Position numbers and translations under genes: made by a program. From Strigomonas culicis (Eukaryota; Euglenozoa; Kinetoplastea; Trypanosomatida; Trypanosomatidae), in contig AUXH01000017.1 in assembly GCA_000482145.1 (NCBI GenBank), positions 1 to 64,000 of the forward strand: a stretch of DNA of 64,000 nucleotides, given 5' to 3'. A model generated the notes under the pieces. The model searched no databases. It saw nothing but the letters and a program-made list of their open reading frames with translations, and was not told the origin of the DNA. Shown piece by piece: positions 1 to 9,004 of the stretch. Positions within the stretch are counted from its first letter, which is position 1, and every line of letters begins with the position of its first letter.

Positions 1-3000
1 CCTTCCGCGACATGACGAACGACCACGCGTCGCCCTCAAAGCTGATGTCGTGGGTCGACTTCGTCAGGTCCTCCTCGGCCACGGAGGCGGCGGGAGTGGC
101 GGGAGTGGCGGCATCCTCGCGCGGCGTCTCCTCCACCTGCACGCTCGGCACGCGCGCCCTGTACAGCGCCATCAGCTCCGGGAAGTCGTGCGCCGCCACC
201 TTCTCCTGGATCGCCGCGTCGTCCTGCTCGCCGCCGCGCACCTGGTACTGCATCACGAGGCTGCCGATGTGCGCGCCCAGCACCACCACGTCGTGCTTCG
301 GCACGCCGACGCTGTCCGACACGCCCTTCTGGAAGCAGTCGTCGATGTCACTGCGGGAGTCAGCGAGAACAAGGTCCCAGTCGCTGCCCTCGAAGCGGCG
401 CTCCATCTCACCCGACAGGCGGTCGTCACTGCCGAAGGCCTCAGCGGTGTCGCGCTCGCTTTCAGGTACCTGTTGGCGGGCTTTTTCCTCTTCATCGCGA
501 GATTCCTGATCCGCGTAAAGTTGCCACAGTAGAGGGTAGTCGTAATCGTTTACTTTATTCTCCACATAGTTGCGCGCAAGCCCCGAGTCGGATGCACGGA
601 AGTTGACCACAAGGCCGTTGATCTTATTGGCGTAGATAGAGGTCACCTGGATTCGGTCGGGCTGCGCCTCGCCGATGGCGTCAGCGGTGTCCTTCTGGAA
701 AGCCTGCACAAGCTCCTCATGCCTTTCGGTTTCAATCACAGTCCAGCGTTCGCCGCTGAACACCATCTGGATGAGCTCCGCGTGGCCGAGCTCGACATCA
801 CGTGCCACCTGGCTTTGTTCGTCACCGGGTTTGTACAGACTCCAAACCTCCGGGAAGGGGTAGGAGTCTGCGCGGTTGCGAATCTCGTCCTCCGGGAACC
901 ACTGCCCATAGACAAAGTACCTGACGGTCATGCCATCTTCGGTCGACTCGATGGCCTGCACCTTGACAAACCGAGACGGCAAGTTAAGCATGACACCCAC
1001 ATCGTTCTGGAAGGCACTCACAATAACGGGTTGATAGGTCTCCACGAGCGGCGCCCATCCGGAACCCATGAAGTTCTTCGACATGACTTCGCTCTCAACA
1101 GCAATGTCGTACAAGGCCCAGACGTTTTCGTACGGGTACCCGAAGAGCATTTCCTTAATCATTTCGATACTCTGAATCGGCGAGTGCTGCACCTTGACGC
1201 GGACAACAAGAGCCGCCGGAGTGATGTCCTGGTCGAGTTGAAGAATATCCTCTTCCTTGACATCCATAGCGGCGGCCGTATCCGCGATGAGGGCACGGCG
1301 CAGTTCCTGTCCCTGCAGTTCGCACACAACGTTCCACGCATCACCCTCAAAGACAACTTCATGTACGGAATCCATCTTATCCTTCTCATCATAGGGGCGC
1401 ACTTCATACAAGGCCCAGACCTCTTCGTACGGATACTCCTTGAGGTGCTCACGGATGACCTCCTCGTCTAGGCTCGCGTTGTGATGTATCGAGCACTTGA
1501 AGATAATGCCCTCCGTTGCGGTTGGCTCCACAGTGATGTTCACCACGTCGGACGCTGGAATGACGAGGACACGACCCGTACCGATGCTGAAGGCGCGGAT
1601 CAGCTCCTTCTCCTTCTTCTCCAGCACATACATCCAGTGTTCACCCTCGAACCCAATCTCGTGCTGCGTGGTGACGCGCTCGTCAGCAGTGTAAGGATGA
1701 GAGCCATAGAGGGACCACACCTCCTTGAAGGAACACTTGCGAAGCTTGTCGTCGACTTCCTTCACGGACAACTCGTCGGAGTGCTGCACCATGAACTCCA
1801 CCAACAACTGATTGTCCAGAATGGGATTGATATCATACACATGCTGAACATCAAGGGCTAGGCAGTCGCCCGCATCGGAGGCAAAGGCCTGCTTGAGTCC
1901 GCTCTCGTTTGTCTGCACGACGTAATGCCAATCATCCCCATCGAAACCGACCTGGTGGGACGTCTTCACCCATCCCTCGGAGATGACAGGGTGGTTTTCG
2001 TCTTCTTCGCGGTCGCGCTCAACCTCATCCGCCTCGCCGGCGCTGATGGCCTTAGGGGCTGCATCCTCAGGCCGTTTGTGGCTCTCTTCGTACAGATTCC
2101 ACAGACGCGGGAAGTCGTACATGTTCACCTTCTGCTCTGCCTCTTCCTTCGAAACGGTCTCCTGATTGTCCTCGGAGGCCTTCGTGCCGTAGTGGACGAC
2201 GAGGCCCTTTTCCGTCGAGTAGAGAGATGCCACATGGACATCATCCTTGTCAGCGTTCAACGCAGCAGCAGCGTCCTCCTTAAAGGCCTCCTCCACCTCA
2301 TGGCGCTTGCCCGTGATGACCTTGCCCCAGGACTTGCCGTCGAAGATGCGCTGCGAGTGCGGTCCTTGGAACTGCGTGACGCCGCCGGGGACGCCGTACA
2401 GTGCCCACGTCTCCGGATACGGATAGTTGTTTACGCGATCCTGCATCTCCTCGTTCGTCAGGTTGGAGCCGCGGACGACAAAGACCACCTTGAGAACGTC
2501 GCCGGCCACTTCGGCAGAGCACACCTCCACCTCCAGACGGGACAGGTTCAGGGACTTGCCGGTGTCGCTCGCAAAGGCGCTCTCCAACGCCGAGGCATGT
2601 CCCTCAACAATCTTATTCCAGTTCTCCCCGTTGAACAGTTTGACAAGCCCCTCGGACGGGGTCAAGCTCTCGTAGATGGCCCACGTCCGCTCGAACGGAC
2701 AGTCGTGCAGCTTCTCATCGATCTCTGGGATGGTGAGGGTGCGGAGGTGGTGCAGCTTCTCGACAACCGTCAGGCGGTCGGGCTTCACCTCCATTTGCAT
2801 GTTGACTACCGCATCGGAGGAGATACCGAGCGCCTCCACAGAGTCGTCAGCGATGGCGCAGGAGAGCTCCCAGCGGCGGCGGCGTACAAGGAACTCCCAG
2901 TGCTCCGCCTCGAATTCGATCTGGTGGTTCGTCCTGACGACGCCAGTCTCGTTGTAGAGAGACCACACGGACGGGTACTCGTACGCAGAGACCCTCTCTT

Positions 3001-6000
3001 CGAGCGCCGCGTCTGACACATCGTCGGGGTGCTCCGCCACGGTGTACTCGACGTGAAGGCCCTCGTCATCGGTAACCATTGACCTGACCTCCACTTGCTC
3101 GGGCTCCACCGCGACAGCGCTGGCGGTGTCCTTCTTAAACGCCTCCTCAATGGTATCCCGCTCCTGCTCTTCGACGGCAGCTTCCCAGTTTTCACCGGGA
3201 AAGCTCTTCTTCAGAGGCTTCTCCTCCTCTTCCTTCTCGGACGCGGCGACCACTCCCTCGGCCTCACGCGCCTCCCTCTCCTCGCTGACGGCGCGCTCTT
3301 CTTCCTCGTCGGCGATGGAGCGGCCCACACGGTCCTCGGATGCCTGCTCCTTAGCCGGCTCCTCCTCCTGTCCTTCACCCTCGTCGCCACGCTGGGTGCG
3401 GCGGCGGTAGAGATCGTAGAGCTCCGGGAAGTCGTACTCGCTGAGGCCAACCTCAATTTCGTCGTCCTCCATCTCCGGCTCGATGACCTGGTACTTCACC
3501 ACGAGGCTGCCAATCTCCACGCTCACGAGGCGAATACGGTCGGTGCTGATGCCGAGGCGATTGGCCGCATCGCGGCGGAAGGCGTCGTTGAGCTCCTCCG
3601 TGGCGCTGTCGAGCACAAGGTGCCAGTCGTCCTCCTCGAAGCGGCGCTCGAGGATGGCGGTTTCGCCGCGGCGGCCCCCGGTCTGAGCGCGGGCAGCGGC
3701 AGCCTCCTCCTCGAGAACAACAGGGGCGTTCTCATAAATGGCCCATACGCGTTCGAAGAGGCACTGACCGAGCTGCTCCTGGATGAGCTCGCAGTCTTGC
3801 AGAATGGAGTGCTCAACGGGCATCCGCACAATCAAAGTGTCGTCCGCAAACTTCATGTCTGTGGCCAAGATGCACCGGGGCTCAACGTTAAGGGCATCGG
3901 CTGTGTCGGCAATCACTGCCTGTCGTACGTCCTCGTACTGAGTCTCCAGAATAACGCCCCATTCATCGCCCTCGAAGCCCACCTCGTGCGCAGTCGTCGT
4001 GATCTCAGTAGGGTCGTACGGGTGCTCACCGTACAGGTCCCACACCGGCTCGTACGGGCATTCACCGAGCTTCTCGTTGATAACGTCCTCCGTGAGCTCC
4101 GGCGCGTGGTGCAGCACAAAGTCGACCAACAGAGCGTTCTCCTCCACCGTGTACTGGACATTGTGAAGGTGCTGCGTGTCCAAGCCAAAGATCTCCGCCG
4201 TCGAAACCGTAAAGGCCTTCTGCAGATCCTCGCTCTTATGATCCACCACGTACTTCCAGTCTGTGCCGTCAAAGCCGACCTGATGAGACGTCTTGACAAA
4301 TTCGGGCTCGGCCGTTTCGCCGTACAGCGCCCAGAGGCGGTTGTACGGCTGGTGCGTGAGCTGTTCTTGCACGTGTTCCCTGTCCTGCAGAGCAGGGTGC
4401 TGCACGTCGGCACGGACAACGAGCGACTCCCCCTTGTTGGTGATCTGCGCGACGGTCACGTTCTTCGGCTCCACATTGAGCGCCTCGGCTGCGTCGGCGA
4501 CAAAAGCATCCTCAATGGACTTACGCTTCGTCTCCAACAGCTCGGACCAGCCCTGTCCCTCAAAGTCAACATCGTGCGTAGTACTGACGACCTCACTCGC
4601 GTCCTGCGGGTGCTCGCCGTACAGGTCCCACACGGGCTCGTACGGGCACTCGTTCAGCTTGCAGTTAACTTCGTCTTCCGAGAGCTCCGCGGGGTGCTTC
4701 AAGTCGAAGTCGACGATCAGACTGCCTAGGCTGTACTGCGCGTTTTGCACGTTGCGGGGGAGTAGCCCAAAGAGCTCCGCGGTGCAGCTCACAAAGGCGA
4801 TATCCAGCAGCTCACGCTTGCTCTCCAGCACGTACTTCCAGTCCTCACCATCGAAGCCCACCTGATGGGACGTGACAACCCAAGACGCCTCCGTCTTCGC
4901 CGCGTACAGGCTCCACATGGCAGGATAGTCATACGCCATCGCCTTCTCGACGACCTCGTTGTCCTCGACCTCGGCCCCGTCGCGCACATCGTAGTCGACG
5001 CGCAGACCGTCCTCGTTGGAGTGAAGGGACTTGACGAGAACATCCTCGTCGCGGACGCCAAGGCACTCCACCTGGTCCTTCTTGAAGGCGTCCTCCACAG
5101 CCTTGCGACTGTCCGCCGTAACCTCGTCCCAGCCCTTGCCGGAGAAGGACTTCTGGTAGCGGCTCGCCGCGTCCTCCTCATCCTCCTTGGCGCGACGCTG
5201 GGTGCGGCGGCGGTGGAGGTCGAGCAGGATCGGGAAGTCGTACTCGCTGAGGCCAACCTCAATTTCGTCGTCCTCCATCTCCGGCTCGATGACCTGGTAC
5301 TTCACCACGAGGCTGCCAATCTCCACGCTCACGAGGCGAATACGGTCGGTGCTGATGCCGAGGCGATTGGCCGCATCGCGGCGGAAGGCGTCGTTGAGCT
5401 CCTCCGTGGCGCTGTCGAGCACAAGGTGCCAGTCGTCCTCCTCGAAGCGGCGCTCGAGGATGGCGGTTTCGCCGCGGCTACCGGCGCCAAAACCGACCGC
5501 GTTGGCCTCCGCCTGCTTGTAGATCTCCCACGTCTTGGGGAATGGAGACTCGTTCAGCGCGGCGTGCACGTCGTGGGCCGTAAGCTGCTCACTCTCGACG
5601 GCATAGTGGATGGTGATACTCTGATCCTCTGGCGTGATGCTCTTCACCGTCACGCGGCGCGGTTCCGCATACAGTGCTTCAACGGTATCTTCCTTGAACG
5701 CGCGCATCACCCGTGCCTCGTCGCTTTGCGCGATACGCGGCCAGAGCTTGCCCTCGAAGGTTTTGGTCAGGTTCGACTTGGCCGCCTCCAGCTCCTCAAC
5801 CTTGTCGCGGTACACCTCCCAGACCTTCGGGTACGAATAGTTGCGCACATTCTCCTTGACCGCCTCGTTGGTGCCCGCTGCACCCGTGGCATTGAAACAC
5901 ACCACAAGACGATTGTTGTCCGTGTCGAGCGAGCAAGGCTCCACCTCCTCAGGGACCAGCGAGAGCGCCGTCGCCGTGTCGGCCACGAAGGCCTCGGACA

Positions 6001-8239
6001 CAGGCCGCCGGGCCTCGCTGAGCACCGCCTCCCAATGGAGGCCCTGGAAGGCCTTGTGGTACTCGGCACCGGCGGCCTCGGCGAGCAGGCGGTCGTAGAG
6101 GTTCCAGATTTCGGGGTACTTGTAGTCCTCCACGTGCTGGTCGATGTCGTCGTCGTCGTACTTGCACTTGCCGACCACGACGTACGGAACGACAAGACCG
6201 CGGTCGTAGCGCACCTCCTCCGGTGTGATGCGGTCCGGCGCCACCTCCAAGGCCTTGCTGGTGTCCTTGAGGAAGGCCGCATGGATCTGCCCCTCGTGAC
6301 CCACCATGAGGTCCTTCCAGCGCTCGCCGCGGAAGCGCACCTGGTGCAGCGGGTCGGCGGTGTCTGCGATGCCGCTGAGCCGCTGATAGAGTGCCCACAC
6401 CTTCGCGTAGTCATGCTGGTCGACGAGCGTCTGAATCTCCTCGGCGGAAATTTTCTTGTTTTTGATCGAGTAGTCGACGGTGAGGCCGTCTTCCTCGATG
6501 CGCATGTCGACCACCTCCACCTCCCCCTTTTTGACACCCGTCGCCTTGCTGGTATCCTCCATAAAGGCGTTGAGAACCTCGTCGCGGTGCCGGGGCACGA
6601 TGTAGCCCCACCGGTCGCCGCCAAACTTCATTTGGTGCTCCGGCGCATCCTCGGCGGCAATGAGCTCCTCCTCCTCGTCGTACAGCCTCATCAGCCTCGG
6701 GTAAGCGCACGCCTCCACCTTGCTCTGCAGCTCCTTCTTGGTGCGCGTGCCATCATGCTGGGCCGTGAAGTCCACGACGAGACTGCCGATGGTGAGGTCG
6801 TCGACGGAGATGTAGTACTCGGGCACCTCAAGGCACTCGGCGGACTCCTCGGTGAAGGTGTTGACAATCGCCATGCGCTTGCGCTCGAGCACCTTCTGCC
6901 AGCTCTTCCCCTCGAAGCGACGCTGGAGCTTGTCGGAGGTTTCCGTCGCCAGTGTGTCGCTGCGGTTCGTGTCCTGGCCGGTCTGGTGGCTGACATCTTG
7001 GCGGTACAGGTTCTGCTCCAAGTCGCGGTTCTCGCGCTCATCCGCGCCGATGGCCTGGAGCTCACGCTGGCGGCGAAGCAGCCCGCGGTCCAGCTGGCGG
7101 ATCTGGGTGTCGGTGAGATCCTGCGGCTCGCGCGTTTCGACGGCAGCGACCCCGCCGTAGTTGACGACGACGTTCTTGCGCAGCACAATGATGACGCGAT
7201 CGGTCGGCACCCACGGGAAGAAGGCAGGCTTCAGGTACTCCTTGCCCTCCGCGCAGGCGAAGCTCTGCATGAAGCGGTTGTGGGCCAACCCGCGTGCGCG
7301 CGAGCGGGAGCGCGAGGCGCTGAGGTGCGCGCGTGCCGGCGAGACCGAGCTGCTGCGGTGCTTGTGGCACAGGCGCAGCTGGTCGTCCAGATCGTCCATC
7401 AGCTCCTGGTACTCCGCGATGCGCTGCTGCTGCTCGTTGAGCTGCGTCAAAACACTGCGGAGTTCCTTCTGGTGCTTCACCGCCTCCTTGTCCACACGAG
7501 TCTTCTGCGACTGGGCCTCGCCGACATCGAGCTGCGCGAGCACCCAGTAGTAGATGGGCCCGACCGCCACGCTGCCCTGCATGGCACGGTCGTAGCGGAA
7601 GCTCTTCTTGCTGACACACTCCTGCAGGATGTACTCCCGGCGCTCGGGGGAAAGCTGCTGGTCGGAGTCGTAGTTGGTGACGCGCTGCTTGAAATTGAAG
7701 TCACGTAAGATACGCTGCATCTGTGGCCACGTGCGCGCCTCGTCCTCGGAGAGCAGCAGCATCACAGCTCGAATGACGAGCGCCACCATCTTTGGAGGCA
7801 CGCGATACGACTTGAGCTCCTGCCAGTGCTTGATCGGAATGCTCTCCACATCCTCGCGCGCGGCTCCGGCGACGGCCTTCGACTCGGCCACGTACTCCTC
7901 GGCCTCGCCCATCAGCTGCATAATGGCCGCACGACGAGCGCGGAGCTGCTGCGTGAGTGTGTCGGCGTCTTCAATACTGTCCTGGAGCTGACTCTTCACC
8001 TCCGCAATGCGGTTCATTAATCCCTCCGTTTCCTCCGTCGCCGGCACATCGTCGGTGTAGTACTCGCCCCTCTGTTTTTCCCAGAGGCGGATCTCCACGT
8101 CGCGCAGGTAGGGCGGCGATTCCACGGAGCCCAGCGTCCAGTGGATCTTGTTGTCGCCCATGTGGTGGGTCATAACTCCAACAAAGTCTCCGACGTTGAG
8201 CTGCAGGAGCTCCTCATCATTTACAGAGTAAGAAGCCAT
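1..8239 (-). CDS. Giant repeat protein with N-terminal dynein-stalk-like region (3' end beyond window)
   Basis: One frame is open from an ATG at 8239 to the window edge, giving 2746 codons with no stop, so the C-terminus is missing. Residues about 68-125 are charged and coiled-coil-like. Residues about 140-245 resemble the microtubule-binding stalk of dynein heavy chains: an ELKSYRVPPKMV segment, a hydrophobic helix ending in LLL, a W...RDFNF segment, then YYWVLAQLDV. A second coiled coil follows (about 245-300). No AAA+ Walker motifs are visible. From residue about 440 the protein is a tandem array of roughly 100-residue units with consensus F-x-G-x-x-W, AF-x-x-D, G-x-L-V-V and YP-x-x-W-x-LY. 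I count 22 full units plus a cut one. No signal peptide or membrane segment is seen. A microtubule or flagellar cytoskeleton role is inferred from the stalk-like region; I cannot name the protein. The start is uncertain because there is no AG for 171 nt upstream; Met23 at 8173 is the alternative. Confidence 0.85.
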   Translation of the reverse strand, partial: MASYSVNDEELLQLNVGDFVGVMTHHMGDNKIHWTLGSVESPPYLRDVEIRLWEKQRGEYYTDDVPATEETEGLMNRIAEVKSQLQDSIEDADTLTQQLRARRAAIMQLMGEAEEYVAESKAVAGAAREDVESIPIKHWQELKSYRVPPKMVALVIRAVMLLLSEDEARTWPQMQRILRDFNFKQRVTNYDSDQQLSPERREYILQECVSKKSFRYDRAMQGSVAVGPIYYWVLAQLDVGEAQSQKTRVDKEAVKHQKELRSVLTQLNEQQQRIAEYQELMDDLDDQLRLCHKHRSSSVSPARAHLSASRSRSRARGLAHNRFMQSFACAEGKEYLKPAFFPWVPTDRVIIVLRKNVVVNYGGVAAVETREPQDLTDTQIRQLDRGLLRRQRELQAIGADERENRDLEQNLYRQDVSHQTGQDTNRSDTLATETSDKLQRRFEGKSWQKVLERKRMAIVNTFTEESAECLEVPEYYISVDDLTIGSLVVDFTAQHDGTRTKKELQSKVEACAYPRLMRLYDEEEELIAAEDAPEHQMKFGGDRWGYIVPRHRDEVLNAFMEDTSKATGVKKGEVEVVDMRIEEDGLTVDYSIKNKKISAEEIQTLVDQHDYAKVWALYQRLSGIADTADPLHQVRFRGERWKDLMVGHEGQIHAAFLKDTSKALEVAPDRITPEEVRYDRGLVVPYVVVGKCKYDDDDIDQHVEDYKYPEIWNLYDRLLAEAAGAEYHKAFQGLHWEAVLSEARRPVSEAFVADTATALSLVPEEVEPCSLDTDNNRLVVCFNATGAAGTNEAVKENVRNYSYPKVWEVYRDKVEELEAAKSNLTKTFEGKLWPRIAQSDEARVMRAFKEDTVEALYAEPRRVTVKSITPEDQSITIHYAVESEQLTAHDVHAALNESPFPKTWEIYKQAEANAVGFGAGSRGETAILERRFEEDDWHLVLDSATEELNDAFRRDAANRLGISTDRIRLVSVEIGSLVVKYQVIEPEMEDDEIEVGLSEYDFPILLDLHRRRTQRRAKEDEEDAASRYQKSFSGKGWDEVTADSRKAVEDAFKKDQVECLGVRDEDVLVKSLHSNEDGLRVDYDVRDGAEVEDNEVVEKAMAYDYPAMWSLYAAKTEASWVVTSHQVGFDGEDWKYVLESKRELLDIAFVSCTAELFGLLPRNVQNAQYSLGSLIVDFDLKHPAELSEDEVNCKLNECPYEPVWDLYGEHPQDASEVVSTTHDVDFEGQGWSELLETKRKSIEDAFVADAAEALNVEPKNVTVAQITNKGESLVVRADVQHPALQDREHVQEQLTHQPYNRLWALYGETAEPEFVKTSHQVGFDGTDWKYVVDHKSEDLQKAFTVSTAEIFGLDTQHLHNVQYTVEENALLVDFVLHHAPELTEDVINEKLGECPYEPVWDLYGEHPYDPTEITTTAHEVGFEGDEWGVILETQYEDVRQAVIADTADALNVEPRCILATDMKFADDTLIVRMPVEHSILQDCELIQEQLGQCLFERVWAIYENAPVVLEEEAAAARAQTGGRRGETAILERRFEEDDWHLVLDSATEELNDAFRRDAANRLGISTDRIRLVSVEIGSLVVKYQVIEPEMEDDEIEVGLSEYDFPELYDLYRRRTQRGDEGEGQEEEPAKEQASEDRVGRSIADEEEERAVSEEREAREAEGVVAASEKEEEEKPLKKSFPGENWEAAVEEQERDTIEEAFKKDTASAVAVEPEQVEVRSMVTDDEGLHVEYTVAEHPDDVSDAALEERVSAYEYPSVWSLYNETGVVRTNHQIEFEAEHWEFLVRRRRWELSCAIADDSVEALGISSDAVVNMQMEVKPDRLTVVEKLHHLRTLTIPEIDEKLHDCPFERTWAIYESLTPSEGLVKLFNGENWNKIVEGHASALESAFASDTGKSLNLSRLEVEVCSAEVAGDVLKVVFVVRGSNLTNEEMQDRVNNYPYPETWALYGVPGGVTQFQGPHSQRIFDGKSWGKVITGKRHEVEEAFKEDAAAALNADKDDVHVASLYSTEKGLVVHYGTKASEDNQETVSKEEAEQKVNMYDFPRLWNLYEESHKRPEDAAPKAISAGEADEVERDREEDENHPVISEGWVKTSHQVGFDGDDWHYVVQTNESGLKQAFASDAGDCLALDVQHVYDINPILDNQLLVEFMVQHSDELSVKEVDDKLRKCSFKEVWSLYGSHPYTADERVTTQHEIGFEGEHWMYVLEKKEKELIRAFSIGTGRVLVIPASDVVNITVEPTATEGIIFKCSIHHNASLDEEVIREHLKEYPYEEVWALYEVRPYDEKDKMDSVHEVVFEGDAWNVVCELQGQELRRALIADTAAAMDVKEEDILQLDQDITPAALVVRVKVQHSPIQSIEMIKEMLFGYPYENVWALYDIAVESEVMSKNFMGSGWAPLVETYQPVIVSAFQNDVGVMLNLPSRFVKVQAIESTEDGMTVRYFVYGQWFPEDEIRNRADSYPFPEVWSLYKPGDEQSQVARDVELGHAELIQMVFSGERWTVIETERHEELVQAFQKDTADAIGEAQPDRIQVTSIYANKINGLVVNFRASDSGLARNYVENKVNDYDYPLLWQLYADQESRDEEEKARQQVPESERDTAEAFGSDDRLSGEMERRFEGSDWDLVLADSRSDIDDCFQKGVSDSVGVPKHDVVVLGAHIGSLVMQYQVRGGEQDDAAIQEKVAAHDFPELMALYRARVPSVQVEETPREDAATPATPAASVAEEDLTKSTHDISFEGDAWSFVMSRK
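3425..3672 (-). repeat. Copy B of a 248-bp identical block in the repeat array
   Basis: The 248 bases here are identical, synonymous sites included, to 5231-5478, exactly 1806 bp away (602 codons, six repeat units). They encode about residues 1523-1605 of the giant protein, a unit of the ERRFEEDDW type. A shorter matching flank (about 3389-3408) lies just beyond a 16-bp divergent stretch. Confidence 0.95.
5231..5478 (-). repeat. Copy A of a 248-bp identical block in the repeat array
   Basis: This block is identical base for base to 3425-3672 and encodes about residues 921-1003 of the giant protein. Neighbouring units have diverged strongly in both protein and DNA, so the identity points to recent gene conversion or duplication rather than slow divergence. 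Confidence 0.95.
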
Positions 8240-9004
8240 TTGTGACAAGAAAAAAGGGATGCGGAAGGAATGGGATAGTTATATATATATATGTGTGTAT
8301 ATATATGGAGAGAGAAAAAGAGAATTAATTAATGAAGAAATATGTATATAAATATATATATATATATTGTTTTTGAAAGATATTAAGAGGGATATAAATA
8401 TAAATTTATACTTGAATATTATTAACTACTTTATCGTAGTGACCCAATTAACAACGAAAAAAGAAAGGGTATCCTCTATATTCAAGGTGCTAACGTCTCA
8501 CGTATTACTGAGTAGCAAACCTTAATGTATCACTTTTAATTACTAATTTCCTTTCTGTCTTTTTTTTTTCTTAATTCCTTTTGGCACCCAAGAGAGAGAG
8601 AGAGAGGTGCTTTGATAAGGAAAAAAAAAACCAAAAAGGGGAAACTATAAAAGGCAAAAAGAGAGGAGTGATTAAATTAATTCTTTAAAAGAGAATTAAA
8701 ATTTTCGTGTACAGGGGGGAAAAAAAAACTATGAAACACGAAGTGTTCTGAGTATGCTTTTGTTCTAAGAGGTGTAAATCTTTTTTATAAACAGAAGAGA
8801 AAGGGAGTATAGAAAGAACCGAATAGCGTGAAAGAAAAGGGGAACAGAGAGACATACCAAACATACAATACCTTAGACAAAATATAAAGCAACGCTTATG
8901 TAGAGGGGGAAAAAAAGAATTTCTGTACCGCACTCGATGGCGATTGTATGTCCTCTCCTAGATATGAATAGGAAAGAACACAAGTAACATGAGCAACAAG
9001 TTTG
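8240..9004. other. Intergenic, AT-rich low-complexity, no gene seen
   Basis: This 765-bp spacer holds TA-rich tracts, short A/T homopolymers and a (GA)n run. An 82-codon minus-strand frame at 8685-8933 begins with GTG and has a low-complexity F/S/L-rich product, so I do not call it. No RNA gene was recognised. Confidence 0.7.
8281..8367. repeat. TA-rich simple repeats
   Basis: Two alternating TA runs (8281-8306 with a TG interruption, and 8341-8367) lie in the 5' flank of the giant repeat gene. They fall within the 171 nt that lack any coding-strand AG. Confidence 0.9.

Larger units (their letters stand above)
1..6930 (-). repeat. Tandem array of about 23 protein repeats of roughly 100 residues
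   Basis: Within the left-end giant gene, a unit of about 300 bp recurs roughly 23 times. Each unit begins with F-x-G-x-x-W-x-x-V, continues to an AF-x-x-D helix, then a G-S-L-V-V-x-Y-x-V strand, and ends in YP/FP-x-x-W-x-LY. Subtypes are visible: one begins HQVGFDG, one begins HEVGFEG or similar, and one begins ERRFE-x-x-DW-x-LVL. The order suggests duplication of multi-unit blocks, because the ERRF type recurs six units apart. The alpha/beta pattern with GSLVV is loosely reminiscent of SEA domains; that is an inference from pattern only. Confidence 0.85.

Noticed and set aside
4865..7708. Plus-strand open frame of 947 codons (also 719-1471, 1925-3016 and 3095-4729)
   Set aside because: It lies antisense to the giant repeat gene. 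Its product is Leu/Val/His/Arg-rich without domains and merely mirrors the repeats; GC-biased third positions suppress stops on the opposite strand.
8685..8933. 82-codon minus-strand frame in the first large spacer
   Set aside because: It starts with GTG, has an F/S/L-rich composition typical of translated pyrimidine tracts, and shows no domain.
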